A stretch of DNA of 64,000 nt from positions 52,501-116,500 of the forward strand of contig JACVTC010000107.1 in assembly GCA_016946835.1 (NCBI GenBank), read 5' to 3'. Source of the DNA: Neocallimastix lanati (nom. inval.) (lineage: Eukaryota > Neocallimastigomycota > Neocallimastigomycetes > Neocallimastigales > Neocallimastigaceae). The notes beneath the pieces are model-generated. The model saw only the letters and a program-made list of their open reading frames with translations, was not told where the DNA came from and did not search any database. Below are positions 41,911-56,388 of this stretch, one piece after another. How positions within the stretch are numbered: the first letter of the stretch is position 1; each line of letters opens with the position of its first letter. Made by a program: the position numbers and the translations under genes.

Positions 41911-42687
41911 AAAAAAAAAAAAAAAAGAGAGAAGAATTTATTTTTCTTTTTATTTTAAAAATCAATTATAAAAACTAAAAATTCTTTTTACATATATTAT
42001 TATATTATTGATTCAGTTTAAAAAAAAAAAAAAAACTAGTTAATTAATCTTTATATAATTTTTTTTTATCTACAATTTAGAATAACATTTCAATTAAATA
42101 AATTTTTTTTTTCTAAAAATTTTTTTTTTAAAAATATAAAATTATTATAAATTTATATATATATTATTATATATATTATTTATTTATAATATTTTAATAT
42201 TACAATCCAATTTTTAATAATTTAATTTATATGAATAATATGAATAAAAGAAAATTATATATATATAAATAAAGTATAAAAAAAAAAATTTAAAAATGTA
42301 TAAATATATATTATAAAGAAGTGAACTATTTTTGAACTATTTCATTAATATTATGTATATAAATATTTTATTCCTAAACTATATATTCATTATCATTATA
42401 TATAAAAATAGTACATATATATATAAAATAGTGTATATATATCTATTTTATATATAACAAATGAAAAATAATAAAAATAATGGATAGTTGGTATAAAAAT
42501 AAAATTATATTAAATAACAGAAAAATATTTCGATAGTTTCATTGTTGTTGTTTTTATTTTTATTTTTTTTATATTTTATTCTTATTTCTCTTTTATTTTA
42601 TAAAAAAAATATTATATTATTATAAATATATAAATATTTAATTTTAATTTTAATTTTTCTTTTTTTTTTTTTTTTATTTTATTCTTT

Positions 42688-42740
<53 letters not shown>

Positions 42741-43008
42741 TTTTGATAAATAAACAAAAAATAAACTATATTACATCGATATGATAGATTTCTATAATAA
42801 TGAATAAAAATAAAAAAAAAAAAAAAATTTTTTTTAAGAGAAAGTTATGATTTAAATAAATAAAAAAATATTTCTTTGTTATTTATTTATAAATAATATG
42901 ATATTTTAAGTTAATATTAACAAAAAGAAAAAAATATTTTAAAAAAAATATTTTTTTTTTTTTTTTTTCATTATAATAAACTAGTAAAATTACTTTTAAA
43001 TATAAAGA

Positions 43009-43039
<31 letters not shown>

Positions 43040-43054
43040 TAATTGGTAATATAA

Positions 43055-43090
<36 letters not shown>

Positions 43091-43091
43091 T
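41911..43091. other. Convergent intergenic region, no gene seen
   Basis: Lies between the 3' ends of the HU-domain gene and the LRR gene. It contains a T run of about 50 bases (42689-42739) and AT tracts, probably holding both polyadenylation regions. Nothing else is seen. Confidence 0.6.
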
Positions 43092-44436
43092 CTAATTATT
43101 ATTATAATTAGTATAATCCATAATATATTTATATAATATTAATTTATCTAGAAGCCTCATCGAATTAATTTCTGATATTATTTCTGTTGAAATTCTATTA
43201 TTACTATTTGAATTGATTGGATTGATATTATTTTTGGTATTATTAATTATACTATTAATATTATTTGGGTCTTTAATCTTCTTTATATACTTGTATAAAT
43301 TCTCTAATACAATATTGTTATTTTCTATATAGTAAACATAATTTTTAATATCTTTGGTAATTTTATTAATATGATTTTCTGATAAAATAATATTATTTAA
43401 ACGTTTACTGTTATTTATAACAGAAAGTATAATATTTTTACTAGTATTGAGACTTTCATCTATATATATATATATTTAATGATAAATAATTTATATATAA
43501 TAAAAAGTAAAAATTATTAGAAAACAAAATTATATTAATTTATATATATATATATATATATACATAAAATCAAAATATTTTAATTAAATATAATATCTAT
43601 CAATCAATATTTATATATATATATATTATATATATATATAAATCAAATTATAAATATTTATTTACCTGAAGGAGATAGTATTTTATTAAATGAAATTTCA
43701 AAAGTTTCCAAAATTGGACAATAAATTATTTTTCCAAATAAATCTAATTCATTATTATTCATGATCATTTTTCTTATACGGAAGGTTTTAAGACATTGGA
43801 AATTTATAGTTGAATTTACACCCATTTGAAAGAATTGACTAAATTTAGGTACAGGAGAATTATAAATCCATAAACTGCTAATATTATTTACTGCATTTAA
43901 TTGATTTTCATTATCGTTAATTTTTATAATGGCTTTCCACATATTTTCACCTAAATTTTCATAAAGTTTAGAGGCTATGGAACGATATTCAATACATAAA
44001 TGCTTTAAGAAAATAGTACAACGTAAAAAGGTTTCCCAATCATCAACAGCCAAATCTTTCGTAAGACCATATAAATTTAAAGCTGTGATAAATGGATTTC
44101 TATCTTTTAAATTAATTAAGGGATCTTTTATCATAAGTGATTTTGCGTGAATACTGCATGAATATCTTTGTTCACAACTTAAAGATCCAAGTTCTTGCTG
44201 TTGACTACGATAATATTCATTTAATAATCTTATCTAAAAAATTATAATAATTAATTATAATAATTAATAATAATAGTATTAAATTCATAATAATAATTAA
44301 AAAATATTTTATTGATTAAAATTAAATTTAAATATGAAAATTTAAATTTTTAAATTTATGGATTTTTAAGTTAATATATATATAATATTAAAATATTATA
44401 ATATAAAATATTTTTATAAATTAATCAATTAAAAAA

Positions 44437-44476
<40 letters not shown>

Positions 44477-45637
44477 TTATTGTTTTCTTCATAAATCATT
44501 ATAGGATTTTCTTGTTTATTGACAAAAACAACTAAACTTTTATCATAATCATCATTATTAGAGGAATCATTGTTTATCATATTTTCTTGTACCAACATAT
44601 ATTGATCCTTAGTTTCATTATTAACCGGTACAATATCATAATTATTATTATTTTTCATTAATATCTTAACTAATGTATTTTTAGAATGATAATCTAAATC
44701 CATCAAATAATTGTCACGATTAACCTTAATGTAATCACATTCAGTTAAATCCAGTGATTTCATATTTTGAACATATTCACGTAATACAAAATTAGGTATG
44801 GTATTAAATTCTAATCTTAAATTATAGGATCGACTAAGATCCATACGAATAATATTTTGTCCATTTTTCATTAAAAACTTTGCAAGAGTTTCATCATTAA
44901 TTCCTGAACCATTAAGTCCAAATAAAGTTAACTTTGGTAAACTGAGACAACTAAATAATCCATTAATTAATTTTTCAGTTTCAATTCTATCATTACTTTT
45001 TATATTTTGAATCATATTACTTTCATCATATGTTCTTGCAAAAGAATAATGGAAAATTTCAACATTAGCTAATACTATTTCATTGGAGGTTTTATTTTGG
45101 TATTCACTATTATCTTGTGCATTTCCTACATCCCATAGAAATAATTTTTTTAAATGTTGCAATTTTCTTATATTATCCCAAAAATCGTAGGGTAATAAAA
45201 CATTTGAATCAAAATCAAGAGTTAAACATGTTAAATATCTAGCATTTTTTAATATAGTATTAATTTCTTCGAATTTATAATTATTAACAATTTGGTATAA
45301 AAATTTATCTAAACTTGTTATATCATCTGAAATATTTGTAATTGTTAAATGTGTCAATTCAGAAGCCATTGCATTAGTAATTAAATTTAAATCTTCATAA
45401 TATATTGTTCTTTTCAAACATTCTTCCTTTTTTAAATTATCTTTAACTAATTTATAATAATCTAATTTTTTTTTAAAAAAATTTTTTTATTTTTTTAAAT
45501 TTATTTATAATTTATATATAAATTTATATATTTATTATTGAAAACAATTTAATTTATAAAATTTTAATAATTAATAATATTAATTACAATAATTATAATA
45601 ATAGGTATAATGAAATAAATTATAAAAAGATTTATTG

Positions 45638-45683
<46 letters not shown>

Positions 45684-46678
45684 GATAAACGTACATGTTG
45701 ACGTTCCTCCAATTTTATTATGAGATCTAGCTTCATATAATTTGTCAAATTCATCTAAATCTATTAAACCTTTTTCTATTTTATTTAAAATATAAACATA
45801 AATATTTAAGTAAAAAAGAAAATATATTAAAATAATAATAATAATAATAATAATTATTATTATTATTATTATTATTAGTATAATTAATTATTAATATAAT
45901 TTAAAAATCAATTTCTACCTTCTAAATTGAAAGAAATACCCAATTTATATTCATCCTCTGGTTCTTTTTGATGAATAATTCGAATTTTTATATCTCTCGG
46001 TTTATCGCATGTTTTCTTTGATATTATATATCCTGTTGTGGAAAAATAGTCATATTCTCTCTTAAATCGAAATGAATAACTATCACTAGTAATTTTAAAA
46101 TGTGCTTCAATCCAATCACGAATATCTACAAATTCTGGTAAAAGGAATGCATTTAATACTATTTCCATAAATATTTTACTATAATTAGTTCCTTTCATTG
46201 GTTTATCATTATATGAATTAATGAAATTTAAAAGATCATTTTTTAATGAATTTTTGTTAGAATTAGTATTCGAATTTGCCTTAACAACTTCATTACTATT
46301 TTCTGAATTAACAGAATTTGAATAATTATTTTGGTAATTTGAATTATCGGTAGTTACGCTATTTTTACTATCAAATGTAGAAGTTACTGAAGATTCATTG
46401 TGAAATTCTTCGGTTTTAATATTACTTGAAGAATTATCTTTTGTTGGTGTTGAAGGTCCAGAATTAATATCTTTATGTTCCCGTTGTTTCAAAAATATAT
46501 TTAAAAATTCCTTTGTCAAATCATCTTTTATATCCAATAGTTTTTCCTTTGTCCAATATTTTTCTTTTTTCTTAATTCTTTTGGAATTAATTTTATTTTC
46601 TTTTTTTACAAGTAAAGGTGATATTGGAGTAGCCACTTTTTGGGCTTTTTTTATATTAGTTGTTATATTTTTTGTCAT
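43092..46678 (-). CDS. Leucine-rich-repeat protein
   Basis: Five exons (45919-46678, 45695-45775, 44476-45461, 43666-44233, 43092-43459) join in phase to 920 residues. Residues 1-60 are basic; about 65-150 are Ser/Asn-rich and probably disordered. A conserved-looking domain follows (about 155-290: DIRDWIEAHFKITSDSYSFRFKREYDYF to LIDLDEFDKLYEARSH). Irregular LRRs run from about 305: ELTHLTITNISDDITSLDKF, LKKLFLWDVGN, LTLFGLNGSGINDETLAKFL, IIRMDLSRSYNLRL, MKSLDLTECDYI, and later SLWIYNS and CLKTFRIRKMI. The C-terminal 120 residues are Asn-rich helices. Binding or scaffold function is likely. No kinase, GTPase or membrane segment is seen. The protein ends in TAG. Intron 3 begins GTAAAAAAAAA, so the A run there is intronic, not poly-Lys. 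Confidence 0.85.
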
Positions 46679-47028
46679 TTTTAATATTATTATAAAAAAA
46701 TAAATTCTTCTAATTTTCTTATGTCCAAAAATAATAAGTTATAATACTAATATAATTTTATAAATATTTATTTTATGTTATTATTTATTCATTTATTTAT
46801 TTACGCTTGTTTTGAAATTTTGGTTTAATAAAATTCTGTAAATATTTATTTGTAATTAAAATTTCAATAATTGCATTTCTATTTAAATATTACAATTAAA
46901 AATAAACTAAATATATTGAATTTAATTATAATAAAGTTTACTATTAAATTTTCTATATAAAAAATTTTTCTATATAAAAAATAAAGAATTTAAATAATAT
47001 AATTAATAATTAATATATATTTCAACAT

Positions 47029-47067
<39 letters not shown>

Positions 47068-47501
47068 ATTACTATATATTGATTATATTGAGAAAAAAAA
47101 AATAATAGTTCATAATTACCTTTTTATAATTTCAAATTTTGAAATTACATAAAGAAATGGATATAAGTTATTCAAAATTGATATATTACTTTTGTTTATA
47201 TATTTAAGATATTAAAACTTAATTCAATTTATAATATAAAACAGTTCATTTTATTATTAAATAAATATTCCATAAGCTAATTATGATTCAAAAAGTTATA
47301 ATAAATTTTCAGGGCAAATTTTATATATATATCTTTAAAAATATTATGTTAAATATGAGTTTTACATTTTTATTAAATGTAAAACTTTTGTTATAAAAAA
47401 ATAAATACAAAAAATAAAAAGATAGTATATTGTTCAAAATTTTAATTTGTGGTTGTTCAATGTAACTAAGATTTATTAAATTAACTTCTAATATATTTTC
47501 T

Positions 47502-47534
<33 letters not shown>

Positions 47535-48375
47535 TTTAAAAAAAAAAAAATAAGAAATAAAAAATAAAAAATAAAAAATACAGATATAAGAAAATAAAAT
47601 AATATAAAATAAAAAAGAACAAAATTAATAAAAAAATTAAATAAATATAATATTTATATTAATAAAAATATTAATAATTAAATATATATTAAAAAATTTA
47701 AATAATGGATAATTTTTTCTTTTTATTTTTTTTTTATTATTTTTATTTAATATTCAAAAAATTTAAAATAGAAAGTTCATTAGCCATAAATTTATTTATT
47801 TATATATTAATCTATATATACTAATATATTATAAGAATATAAACCATTTATTCTACTATTTAAAATATTTTAAATAATATTTCGACATATTTATAGATTA
47901 ATATTAAAAATTCACTATTCTTTATTTATTAAACATTGAATTTAAATGTAATCTTATTATATACAAAATTGACTGGAATGATAGAAGTAATATATATTAA
48001 ATACAGTTTTTAATATATTAATTTTAATTATGAAATCAAAATTTATCATAAATTAAATAATAAAAATGTAATCTAATTTTGAAAAAATAATTTAAATATA
48101 TTATTATGTATCATATTAATATATATAATATATTACATTATATTCACCAATATTCAAATTTTTGTAACAAAATAAAATTTACTAAATTATTATTATATAA
48201 AAATTTATGGATTCATTAGTTATTACGTAAAATTTATAATACGTATACATTAAATTACAAAACATATTAATAAAAATTGTAATAAATAGTAAATAACATA
48301 AATTTTAATTATTATAGTTATTATTATGGAAAATTTTATAATGTTACTAATTATTTTTTTATTTATTATTATATT

Positions 48376-48690
48376 AATTATTTATAATTTATTATTTATT
48401 ATTTATAATTTATTATTTATTATTTATTATTTATTATTTATTATTTGTTATTTATTATTTATTATTTATTATTTATTATTTATTATTTATTATTTATTAT
48501 TTATTATTTATTATTTATTATTTATTATTTATTATTCAATTATTTATTATTTATTATTTATTATTCAATTATTTATTATTTATTATTTATTATTCAATTA
48601 TTTATTATTTATTATTTATTATTCAATTATTTATTATTTATTATTTATTATTTATTATTTATTATTTATTATTTATTATTCAATTATTCA
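48376..48690. repeat. 7-bp tandem array (TTTATTA)n with regular CAATTA interruptions
   Basis: About 315 bp of a 7-bp motif. In the distal half it is interrupted at regular spacing by TTCAATTATTTA, giving a higher-order unit of about 33-35 bp. Because 7 is not a multiple of 3, it reads as a repeated heptapeptide (LLFIIYY) without stops; this is not evidence of a gene. Confidence 0.9.
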
Positions 48691-49262
48691 TTATTATTAT
48701 TTATTATTGATGTTACTTTATAAAAAGTAATATCTAAACAATGTAGTTTTTCACAATTATTTCTATTTTTATTATTTTTATTTAATAGAATAATTATCAT
48801 ATAATTTTTTAAAGATATTCATCCTTATTGATATCATATTAATTTAACTTTTTTTCTTCTATAAATATATATTATAAATATTATAAATAGTATAATTTTT
48901 AACAGAAAATATAATTAAAGTAATCCACATGATGATTTTATTTTAAAAATTATGGTATTAAATAAATTAAAAATACATTTTTAAAAAATATTAAATATAA
49001 TTTTAAAATATGTAATACCATGTATTAATATTGAATAATTATGTATATAACTCGTTTAATAATTAAAATCAAATTTCTAAACAGATTACATTAATAAATA
49101 TTCAATACTTTTGTTGAAATTAGAGATATATTTATTAAACATATTTTTAATAATATTTTATGGTATGTTTATATTTTAATAAAATATAAATAATTACTAA
49201 ATAATAATAATAATAAAATGAATTGATGAATGTTCTATTTTATTTAATAAAATAAATATTAA

Positions 49263-49390
49263 ATTAATTGATTTTTATTAATAAATGGTAGTGATGTATC
49301 TAATTTTTATTAGAATGTAGCAAATAAATAGTAATGATGTATCTAATTTCTAATAGAGTACTATAAATAAATGATATTGGTGTATCTAAA
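49263..49390. repeat. Three diverged tandem units of about 55 bp
   Basis: Each unit carries AATAAATRRTARTGATGTATC-like sequence (GGTAGTGATGTATCTAATTT, then AGTAATGATGTATCTAATTT, then GATATTGGTGTATCTAAATT). Non-coding. Confidence 0.75.
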
Positions 49391-49767
49391 TTGAAATTTT
49401 TGTTTTAAAACTATTAAAAAAAAAAATAAAAACTTAATTTATAATTAAATATTCAAAACTATCCATATTCAAAATATTTTATTTTTATAATAATTTTATT
49501 AATAGTATTATTAATAAATAAATTAAATATCAATTAATCATCCATTATAATATAATTTATTATTAAATAATACTATAAAATGATTAGTCCAAAAGAAAAA
49601 TTTATATTAGAATAATATTTTTTTTTTTTTTTTTTTTTTTTTAAAAATAACTCTAACTTAATCTCTTTATGTAATTACAAAATATATTGTATTTATATGA
49701 ATGCAAAAATGTTATAATAAAAAAAATTAATAATTATTATTATATATAAATGATATAATTGAAAAAA

Positions 49768-49872
49768 ATGAATAATAAGAAAAAATTATTTTTTATTAGT
49801 AGTAATGATAATGAAAATCTATTTTATAAATTTGATTTTCAAACTATAAATTGTACAAGTCATTGCTTGTAA
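49768..49872 (+). CDS. Possible orphan exon or micro-ORF (34 residues)
   Basis: An ATG in A-rich context opens MNNKKKLFFISSNDNENLFY followed by KFDFQTINCTSHCL and TAA. Composition is protein-like, unlike its surroundings. It contains donor-like sites (GTAATG near 49800, GTCATT near 49858) that would leave phase 1. That is the phase needed by the first firm exon of the coiled-coil gene at 50972, but the intron would be over 1.1 kb, far longer than others here. It may instead be a gene fragment. Confidence 0.25.
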   Translation: MNNKKKLFFISSNDNENLFYKFDFQTINCTSHCL

Positions 49873-50971
49873 TCTACTTTCCAAATCAAATAATTTTTTA
49901 TTTTTTAATTAATTATTTTTTTTTTGAGTATTTTTAAAAGTTTAGTAATAATGAGGTTTAATTTTTTTTTTTTTTTTTTTTTTTTATTTTGAAAAGATAA
50001 AGAAAAAACATAATCTCATAAACTTTTAAATAAAAAAAAAATAATAATAATAATAAAAATCATATTTATTATAAATTATATTTAATATAAACCATATTTA
50101 ATAAAAATTCTTTTGTATTAATTATTACCAAATATTACCAAATCTTTGAATAATCCAATAATTACTATTTTTAATTCTATTCGTAATTTTACATTACAAA
50201 AGATTTATTTTTTATAATAAATAAAGTTTATATCATTTTTTTAATAATAAGAATGTTGACAATTTAAAAGTTTATTTAATAATAATATATCAAAAAATCA
50301 AGATTAAATATTTTTTATTAAAAAAAAAATTAGTTATTTTTATTATAAAAAATTAATTATATAATTATTCTTAAAACCTCAAGTCGTTTTAAAAAAAAAA
50401 AAAAAACTTTAATTCTTAAAATGATATAAAAAGACATTTATTTAAAAAAATTTTTTTTTATAATTACTATATATATAGTAATTATATCTACAAATTTTAA
50501 TTATATTAAAAATAAAACAATACTCACTATATTAATAAAAATTGTGTTAATATATATTATTAAAAAATTTTTGTTTTTTTTAATCTTATTGATTTAAAAA
50601 AAGAAAAATAAAAAGTACACTTAAAGAAGAAATAAAACATAAAAAAAAAAAAAAAAAAAAATAAAACTAAATTATAATGATAATATAGAAGATCATATGT
50701 TAGCTTTATGATAAAAAGCTATAATTAAATAATGTAAGTCATAAACATATAATATTAAAAATGTATTATTTTTTTAATTTTTTAATTCTTTTTTATTATT
50801 TTAATTTTTTTTTTAAAATATATATATATATATATATATTTATATACATATATAATTATTTTTAAAAAGGTATTTAGGTACTTTTATATATAATTATTAT
50901 AGTTATTATTATCTATATATATATCGACGTATATATTCAAAAATTATATTAACAATAAAAAATATTTATAG
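49873..50971. other. A/T-rich stretch before the coiled-coil gene
   Basis: I searched this for the missing first exon of the next gene. ATGs near 50678, 50699 and 50716 all meet stops within a few codons. An inverted pair TTACTATATATATAGTAA lies at about 50464-50481. Nothing else is seen. Confidence 0.45.
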
Positions 50972-51528
50972 AAAATTTAAGTAATAAAATATCCCCTTTT
51001 GTTAGAAAAGGAAAAAAATTTACAGTTACAGTTGTACAATATTCAAAATTACCTGATATTGAGCAAATATCTGATATAAACAATAAAAATGTAGTTAATA
51101 TAAAAATATTATTTTAATATTATATATATTACGAAATTCTTAACCATTAATGAAAAAAAAAATAATTTTTTTTGATTATAATATTATATACTTCAATTTA
51201 TTTCAAAAAAAAAAAAAAAATTTTTTTTTATTAGAAGAACTTATCAAGGAAGCATAATACATTAAATAAAAATGTTTCCTATAAATTTAATAATCAAAAT
51301 AAAAATATAACAAATAGATATAATGAACTAAATAAAAAATTTTCGGATGAATTGAATAATAATGAAAAAAGAAATAGAGTAAGAAGAGGAAGATCGTTAT
51401 CATTCCAAGAAGATTCTAATTTGGATAAAGAAAAAACTGTTATAAGAAGGAGAGTAAAATCACAAATTCAAACTGAAAATAATGAATTAATTAGAGGTAG
51501 CTTTATTAATAAATAATTATTTCCTACA

Positions 51529-51583
<55 letters not shown>

Positions 51584-52148
51584 ATTATTTATTATTATTT
51601 ATCATTATTATTATTATAAAAATGACTTATTTATTCATTTATTTAATTATATTATTATTATTTTATATAAGATCATAATCCAAATCACAAAGTAAATATT
51701 AAAACTATAATATTCTCTTTAAATTATTACATGAATAATATAATTATATGATATGTTTATTCTTTAAATTTATATCTAATATATCATTTGATGATTTATT
51801 ATTATTATTATCATAATTTAAGATATATGATAAAATGGAAAATTATAATAATGTTTCAAGTAGAGTATATGATATTAATGACAAATACAAATCATTCCAA
51901 CCAATTAAAAATGAGGGAATATCAAAAGAAGCATTAATCAATATAAAATATAAAATGAATCAACAGTTAGAAAAAGAAAAAGAAAAAACTTCATCATTAG
52001 AAAAAGATAATGCAAAACTCCAAGATATGATAAAATTATTAAAGAAAAAAAGTATATATCAAATTAATTTTTAATATTATTTAATTTTTTTTTTTAATAT
52101 TAAATTATTTTTCATTTTTTTATTACTCATTTTTTTCTTTTTTCTTTT

Positions 52149-52201
<53 letters not shown>

Positions 52202-52461
52202 TTATTTTTAATTAATATTTGACTGTATGTACTTGTACAATAGTCAAAGAAGTTAGTAAAAATGGTACTGCAAAGGCATATGCTTTATCATTGCCTCAAA
52301 TTAATGATTTAAAACAAAGAAATAAAACATTAAAGGAAAATATAGAAAAACAAGAATTAATAATGAAAATGTTTAAAAGAAGAACATTAAATGAATCTAA
52401 AGTAAATAATATATATAATATAAATTAATAAATAATAATATTTATATTAAACTACAATATT

Positions 52462-52493
<32 letters not shown>

Positions 52494-53981
52494 TTTAATA
52501 ATAATATTAATACGTAGAAAAATACAAGAACAATAAAGGATCTCGAAAAATCACAGGAGATATCAACAAAGAAAATTAACAGCTTAGTTAATGAAATTGA
52601 AGTATTAAAAAATGAAAAAAATCATTTACAAAATATTATAGATAGATATAAATCGAAATTATTAACAAAATCGTAAATATAATCTATAATAATAATAATA
52701 TATATTATTTATTTATTGATAATGTTTTAAATAATATAATAAAAAATGAAAAAAATTAATCATATAATCATATATAAATCTTAAAATTTATAATTAAATT
52801 CATTAACTTTTTTTTTTTTTTTTTTTTAATTATTTATTATGAAGAAGTAAAAGGACAAAATCAGCTAATAATAATTTAAAAGAGTAAGTTTATTATATAC
52901 GATTAATTTATATGTATATATACATATATATTATTATTAAAATTGTTAAAATTATTAAAATTTAATGATAAAAAAAAAAAAAAAAAAGGATAGCATTAAC
53001 TAAAAGGGTGAATAATGGTAATGAAGTTAAAAGTCGGTCATTGAATACTGTGTCAAAAATACCAAAATATGTTGGTAATTCAAATTCAAGTCTTTCAACA
53101 AAAAAAAATGGTAATAATAATATTAAATTTTTAAATTTAAAAATTATATATATATATATATATATATGTATTATAATATATGTATAACAACCATATCCTA
53201 TAATAACAATAACAATAATAATATATTATTATTGTTATTAATAAATATTAATAAATATATATTTATATATATATTTTTTTTTGTTTGTCTGTTTTTTTGT
53301 TTTATTTAATTAATAAACTTATATTATATAATAGTAGTTAACCAGAAAGACATTGATATAAAAAAATCAACAAGAGAAAATGATATTAAAAAAAGTAGTT
53401 CTCCTGATAAAATTGAGAATAACAATCCTATGAATTATAATTCTCAAGAAAAATCAATAGAAAACCCTATTAAACCAAAAATTGAAAAAGAAGAATCGAT
53501 AGTTGATTATATTGAAAGATTACCATATATAAAAAATAATTTATTATTAAATCATTTTAAAAAGAAAGTGAGAGAAGAAAAAAGTAGAGGAATAGAAAAT
53601 AATAGTAATGGAAAAAAGAAATTATCACATTTAATATATGATGATATAGAAAAAACAAAAGATCTTTTAAGAAATATAAAAATCAATGACTCTCAAAAAT
53701 TTGAAAATGATATTAAAAAATTTAAAGAAAAATCAAGAGCATTAGCTTTAAGTAAATTACATAAGAATTCTTCACCTTTGCATGATAATAATAGCAAAAA
53801 TAGTAGTAACTATAATAATAATAATAATAATAACAATAACAATAATAATAATATAATAAATCAAAAAGGATTAAGTCAAAAAATTAATACAAATGATAAA
53901 AATAGTCAATACAAATATGATATGGAAGCTATAAAGTCACAAATAGAATATAAAGTATATGTTGAAAATAAAGGAAAATAA
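50972..53981 (+). CDS. Coiled-coil protein, 5' end unresolved
   Basis: Nine exons agree in phase: 50972-51090, 51235-51496, 51672-51691, 51823-52051, 52244-52401, 52518-52672, 52845-52883, 52989-53110, 53335-53981. They give about 583 residues. The first exon opens after a TATAG acceptor in a frame with an upstream stop, so at least one earlier exon carrying the start codon is missing. The N-terminal part reads ISPFVRKGKKFTVTVVQYSK; a basic region (RNRVRRGRSLSFQ) follows. Heptad-rich coiled coils are at KMNQQLEKEKEKTSSLEKDN, INDLKQRNKTLKENIEKQEL and KINSLVNEIEVLKNEKNHLQ. A charged C-terminal domain (ESIVDYIERLPYIKNNLLLN) precedes a poly-Asn run. I recognise no named family. A cytoskeletal or centrosomal scaffold is plausible but unproven. 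Two introns end in 3-base tandem acceptors (52844/52847 and 53334/53337). Confidence 0.75.
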
Positions 53982-55090
53982 TCTAAAGTATTTTAGTATC
54001 ATTTTTTTTTTCTAATTAAAGCCATTCCATAAAATAATATAAAATTATACTTATTTATTTATACAATATGTTATATATATATAAATTTTTTTTTTTTTTT
54101 TTTTTAATTTTTATTACTTAAGCTCAATTAATAAATGAAAATTTTTCATATAGTAGTTTATTTATATTTTTTATTTTAATTAGTTATTTATATTTAATCT
54201 TATTTTCATAATAAAATATTTTAGAATCAATACATCTTTATTATTTATATATTTTTTTTTAAAAAGGTATTTTGTATTCTATGAACTTACTATTAATTAA
54301 TTATATATATTATAATTCATTATAATGTCAATAAAACTATTTGAATCGATAAAAATATTTCAAAATGGGTTTTATAGTTAAAGTTTTGTATTTATATGAA
54401 AATATGATATATCATGTTTTATATATACTATTTTATATTATTTTATTTATTAAAAATTAAATTTAATTAAAATGAAATAGTTATAATTTATCAAACACAA
54501 TTTAATATTAATTTAAAGAAGCTTATTATATAAATTTTACAACATTTTTTTTTTCATGTTTCATTTTTGTTTACCATTAAAATATTAATAAAAAAAAACA
54601 ATTTTATATATTTATTTTGTTTTATATTTTTTTATTTATTTTAATTTATTTTATTCTGTTTTATATTATTTTATTTAATTTTATTTTATTCTATTTTTAT
54701 TCAAAGTCTAATGTGCTAATTATTTTATTTTTATTTTATTTTTATTTTATATTATTTTTTTAATAAATTGATAAATATTTAAAATTATAATATAAAATAG
54801 TAATTCATTAATAAATATTTAAAAGTAAAGATAAGGTATATATTTTTATATATTATATATATATAAATATATGTTTCAATAGGAATTTATATATTTATAT
54901 ATATAATACTATTACTAAATTATTATTATTTATTAATATTAATATTATTTTTAATATTATTAATTATAATTATTTATAATTTTTAAATTTTATTTTTTAT
55001 TTAAATCTTATAAATATTTATGTAACTTTATAATCTAATTTTTAATTAATTATAATACTTTTATTTTTAATTGATTTTTATAAAGTGAAA
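53982..55090. other. Convergent intergenic region
   Basis: Between the 3' ends of the coiled-coil and RhoGAP genes. A/T-rich, with TTTTA/TTTTATTT short tandem tracts at 54640-54760. No gene seen. Confidence 0.6.
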
Positions 55091-55313
55091 TTAATTAATT
55101 TTATCTTCTATAATTAAAATACTTTTTTTGGTTTCTTCAGACTGTAAATTTGAATTTCTATTTAATTTTGATTGAGATTTTGATGATTTTGATATTGAGA
55201 AATGACTTTTTGATTTTACATTACCAATTTTATTAAGGGAATTTTGATCATCTTCATCATATAATGATTTTATATAGTTTTCAATGGATATAATTAATTC
55301 AGAAGCAGTCTAG

Positions 55314-55349
<36 letters not shown>

Positions 55350-56357
55350 ATTTAATTAGAATTAATATTATAATATAATAATAATAATATGTAATAATAA
55401 TAATAAATATTATTTATTAATTTTTATAAAATATATTAATTTATTTACCTTATAAATTTCTTCATAATTATCAATTAAAAATTCTAGTACATTAGTTGCT
55501 TTTTCATGTAGTTCGACTGATGGTTTTTCCTTTTTCTTTTCTTCTGCTCTAATAAGATTTGGACTAAATACTTTTGCTAAATTTGATGATGTCATGTCAT
55601 TATATTCTGAATAATTTGCAACAGTTGACAAGAAATGTAATAAATAATGTAATATTAATCTATGACTAAATGGAAGTAATAGTATTAAATAAGATGATAG
55701 TTTAATTTTTATAGTTTTATCATCGATATCTATTAATTTATTAGAAATATTTACAAATTATAAAAAAAATTAGAATTTTGGTTTAATTAAATTTTTAATT
55801 TTAATATTCAAATTTAGATTATAATTATATATGTATTAATTATAATGAAAAAAAAAAAATAATAAAATAAAAAATTTATATATATATATATATATTAATA
55901 ATTAAATTTACCATTAATTAATATCCATAATTTATACATTCTGAAGGTAAATAATGGCTCTACTAGTTCTCTAAAGAATAATTTAAATACGCTAGCTACA
56001 GATGATTCTGTTGGAGATAATTCAAATAAATTTATCATATTTTCTTGTTGTAATTTTTTTTTCTCATTTTTAATAAAATCAATTTTTTCTTTTCTCAATT
56101 TTTCATCTTTAATCTTGCTTGCAATTTCAAATTGTCTACCAATATTTTTATCATCCAATTCACGTTGGAATTTATTTTTTAAATATTTAATATCACCACT
56201 TTTACCACTAATTCTGAAAATACCTTGTTTTTTTAAACCTTTTTCTTTTAAGTATTTTTTACATTCTTTTAAAAATGGAGGTATATCTTTGTATATATCA
56301 TATAGTACATCAAGATGAGATCCAAAGAGTTCAACGGTTTGATAGTCATTTTCACTT

Positions 56358-56388
<31 letters not shown>

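Larger units (their letters stand above)
46679..49767. other. Intergenic, repeats only
   Basis: 3.1 kb without a supportable gene. T runs occur at 47032-47063 and 47502-47533, a 7-bp tandem array at 48376-48690, and a three-fold diverged repeat at 49263-49390. Confidence 0.6.

Noticed and set aside
48326-48730. 134-codon frame of Leu/Phe/Ile/Tyr heptads
   Set aside because: It is produced by the 7-bp tandem repeat, which cannot generate stops in this direction.
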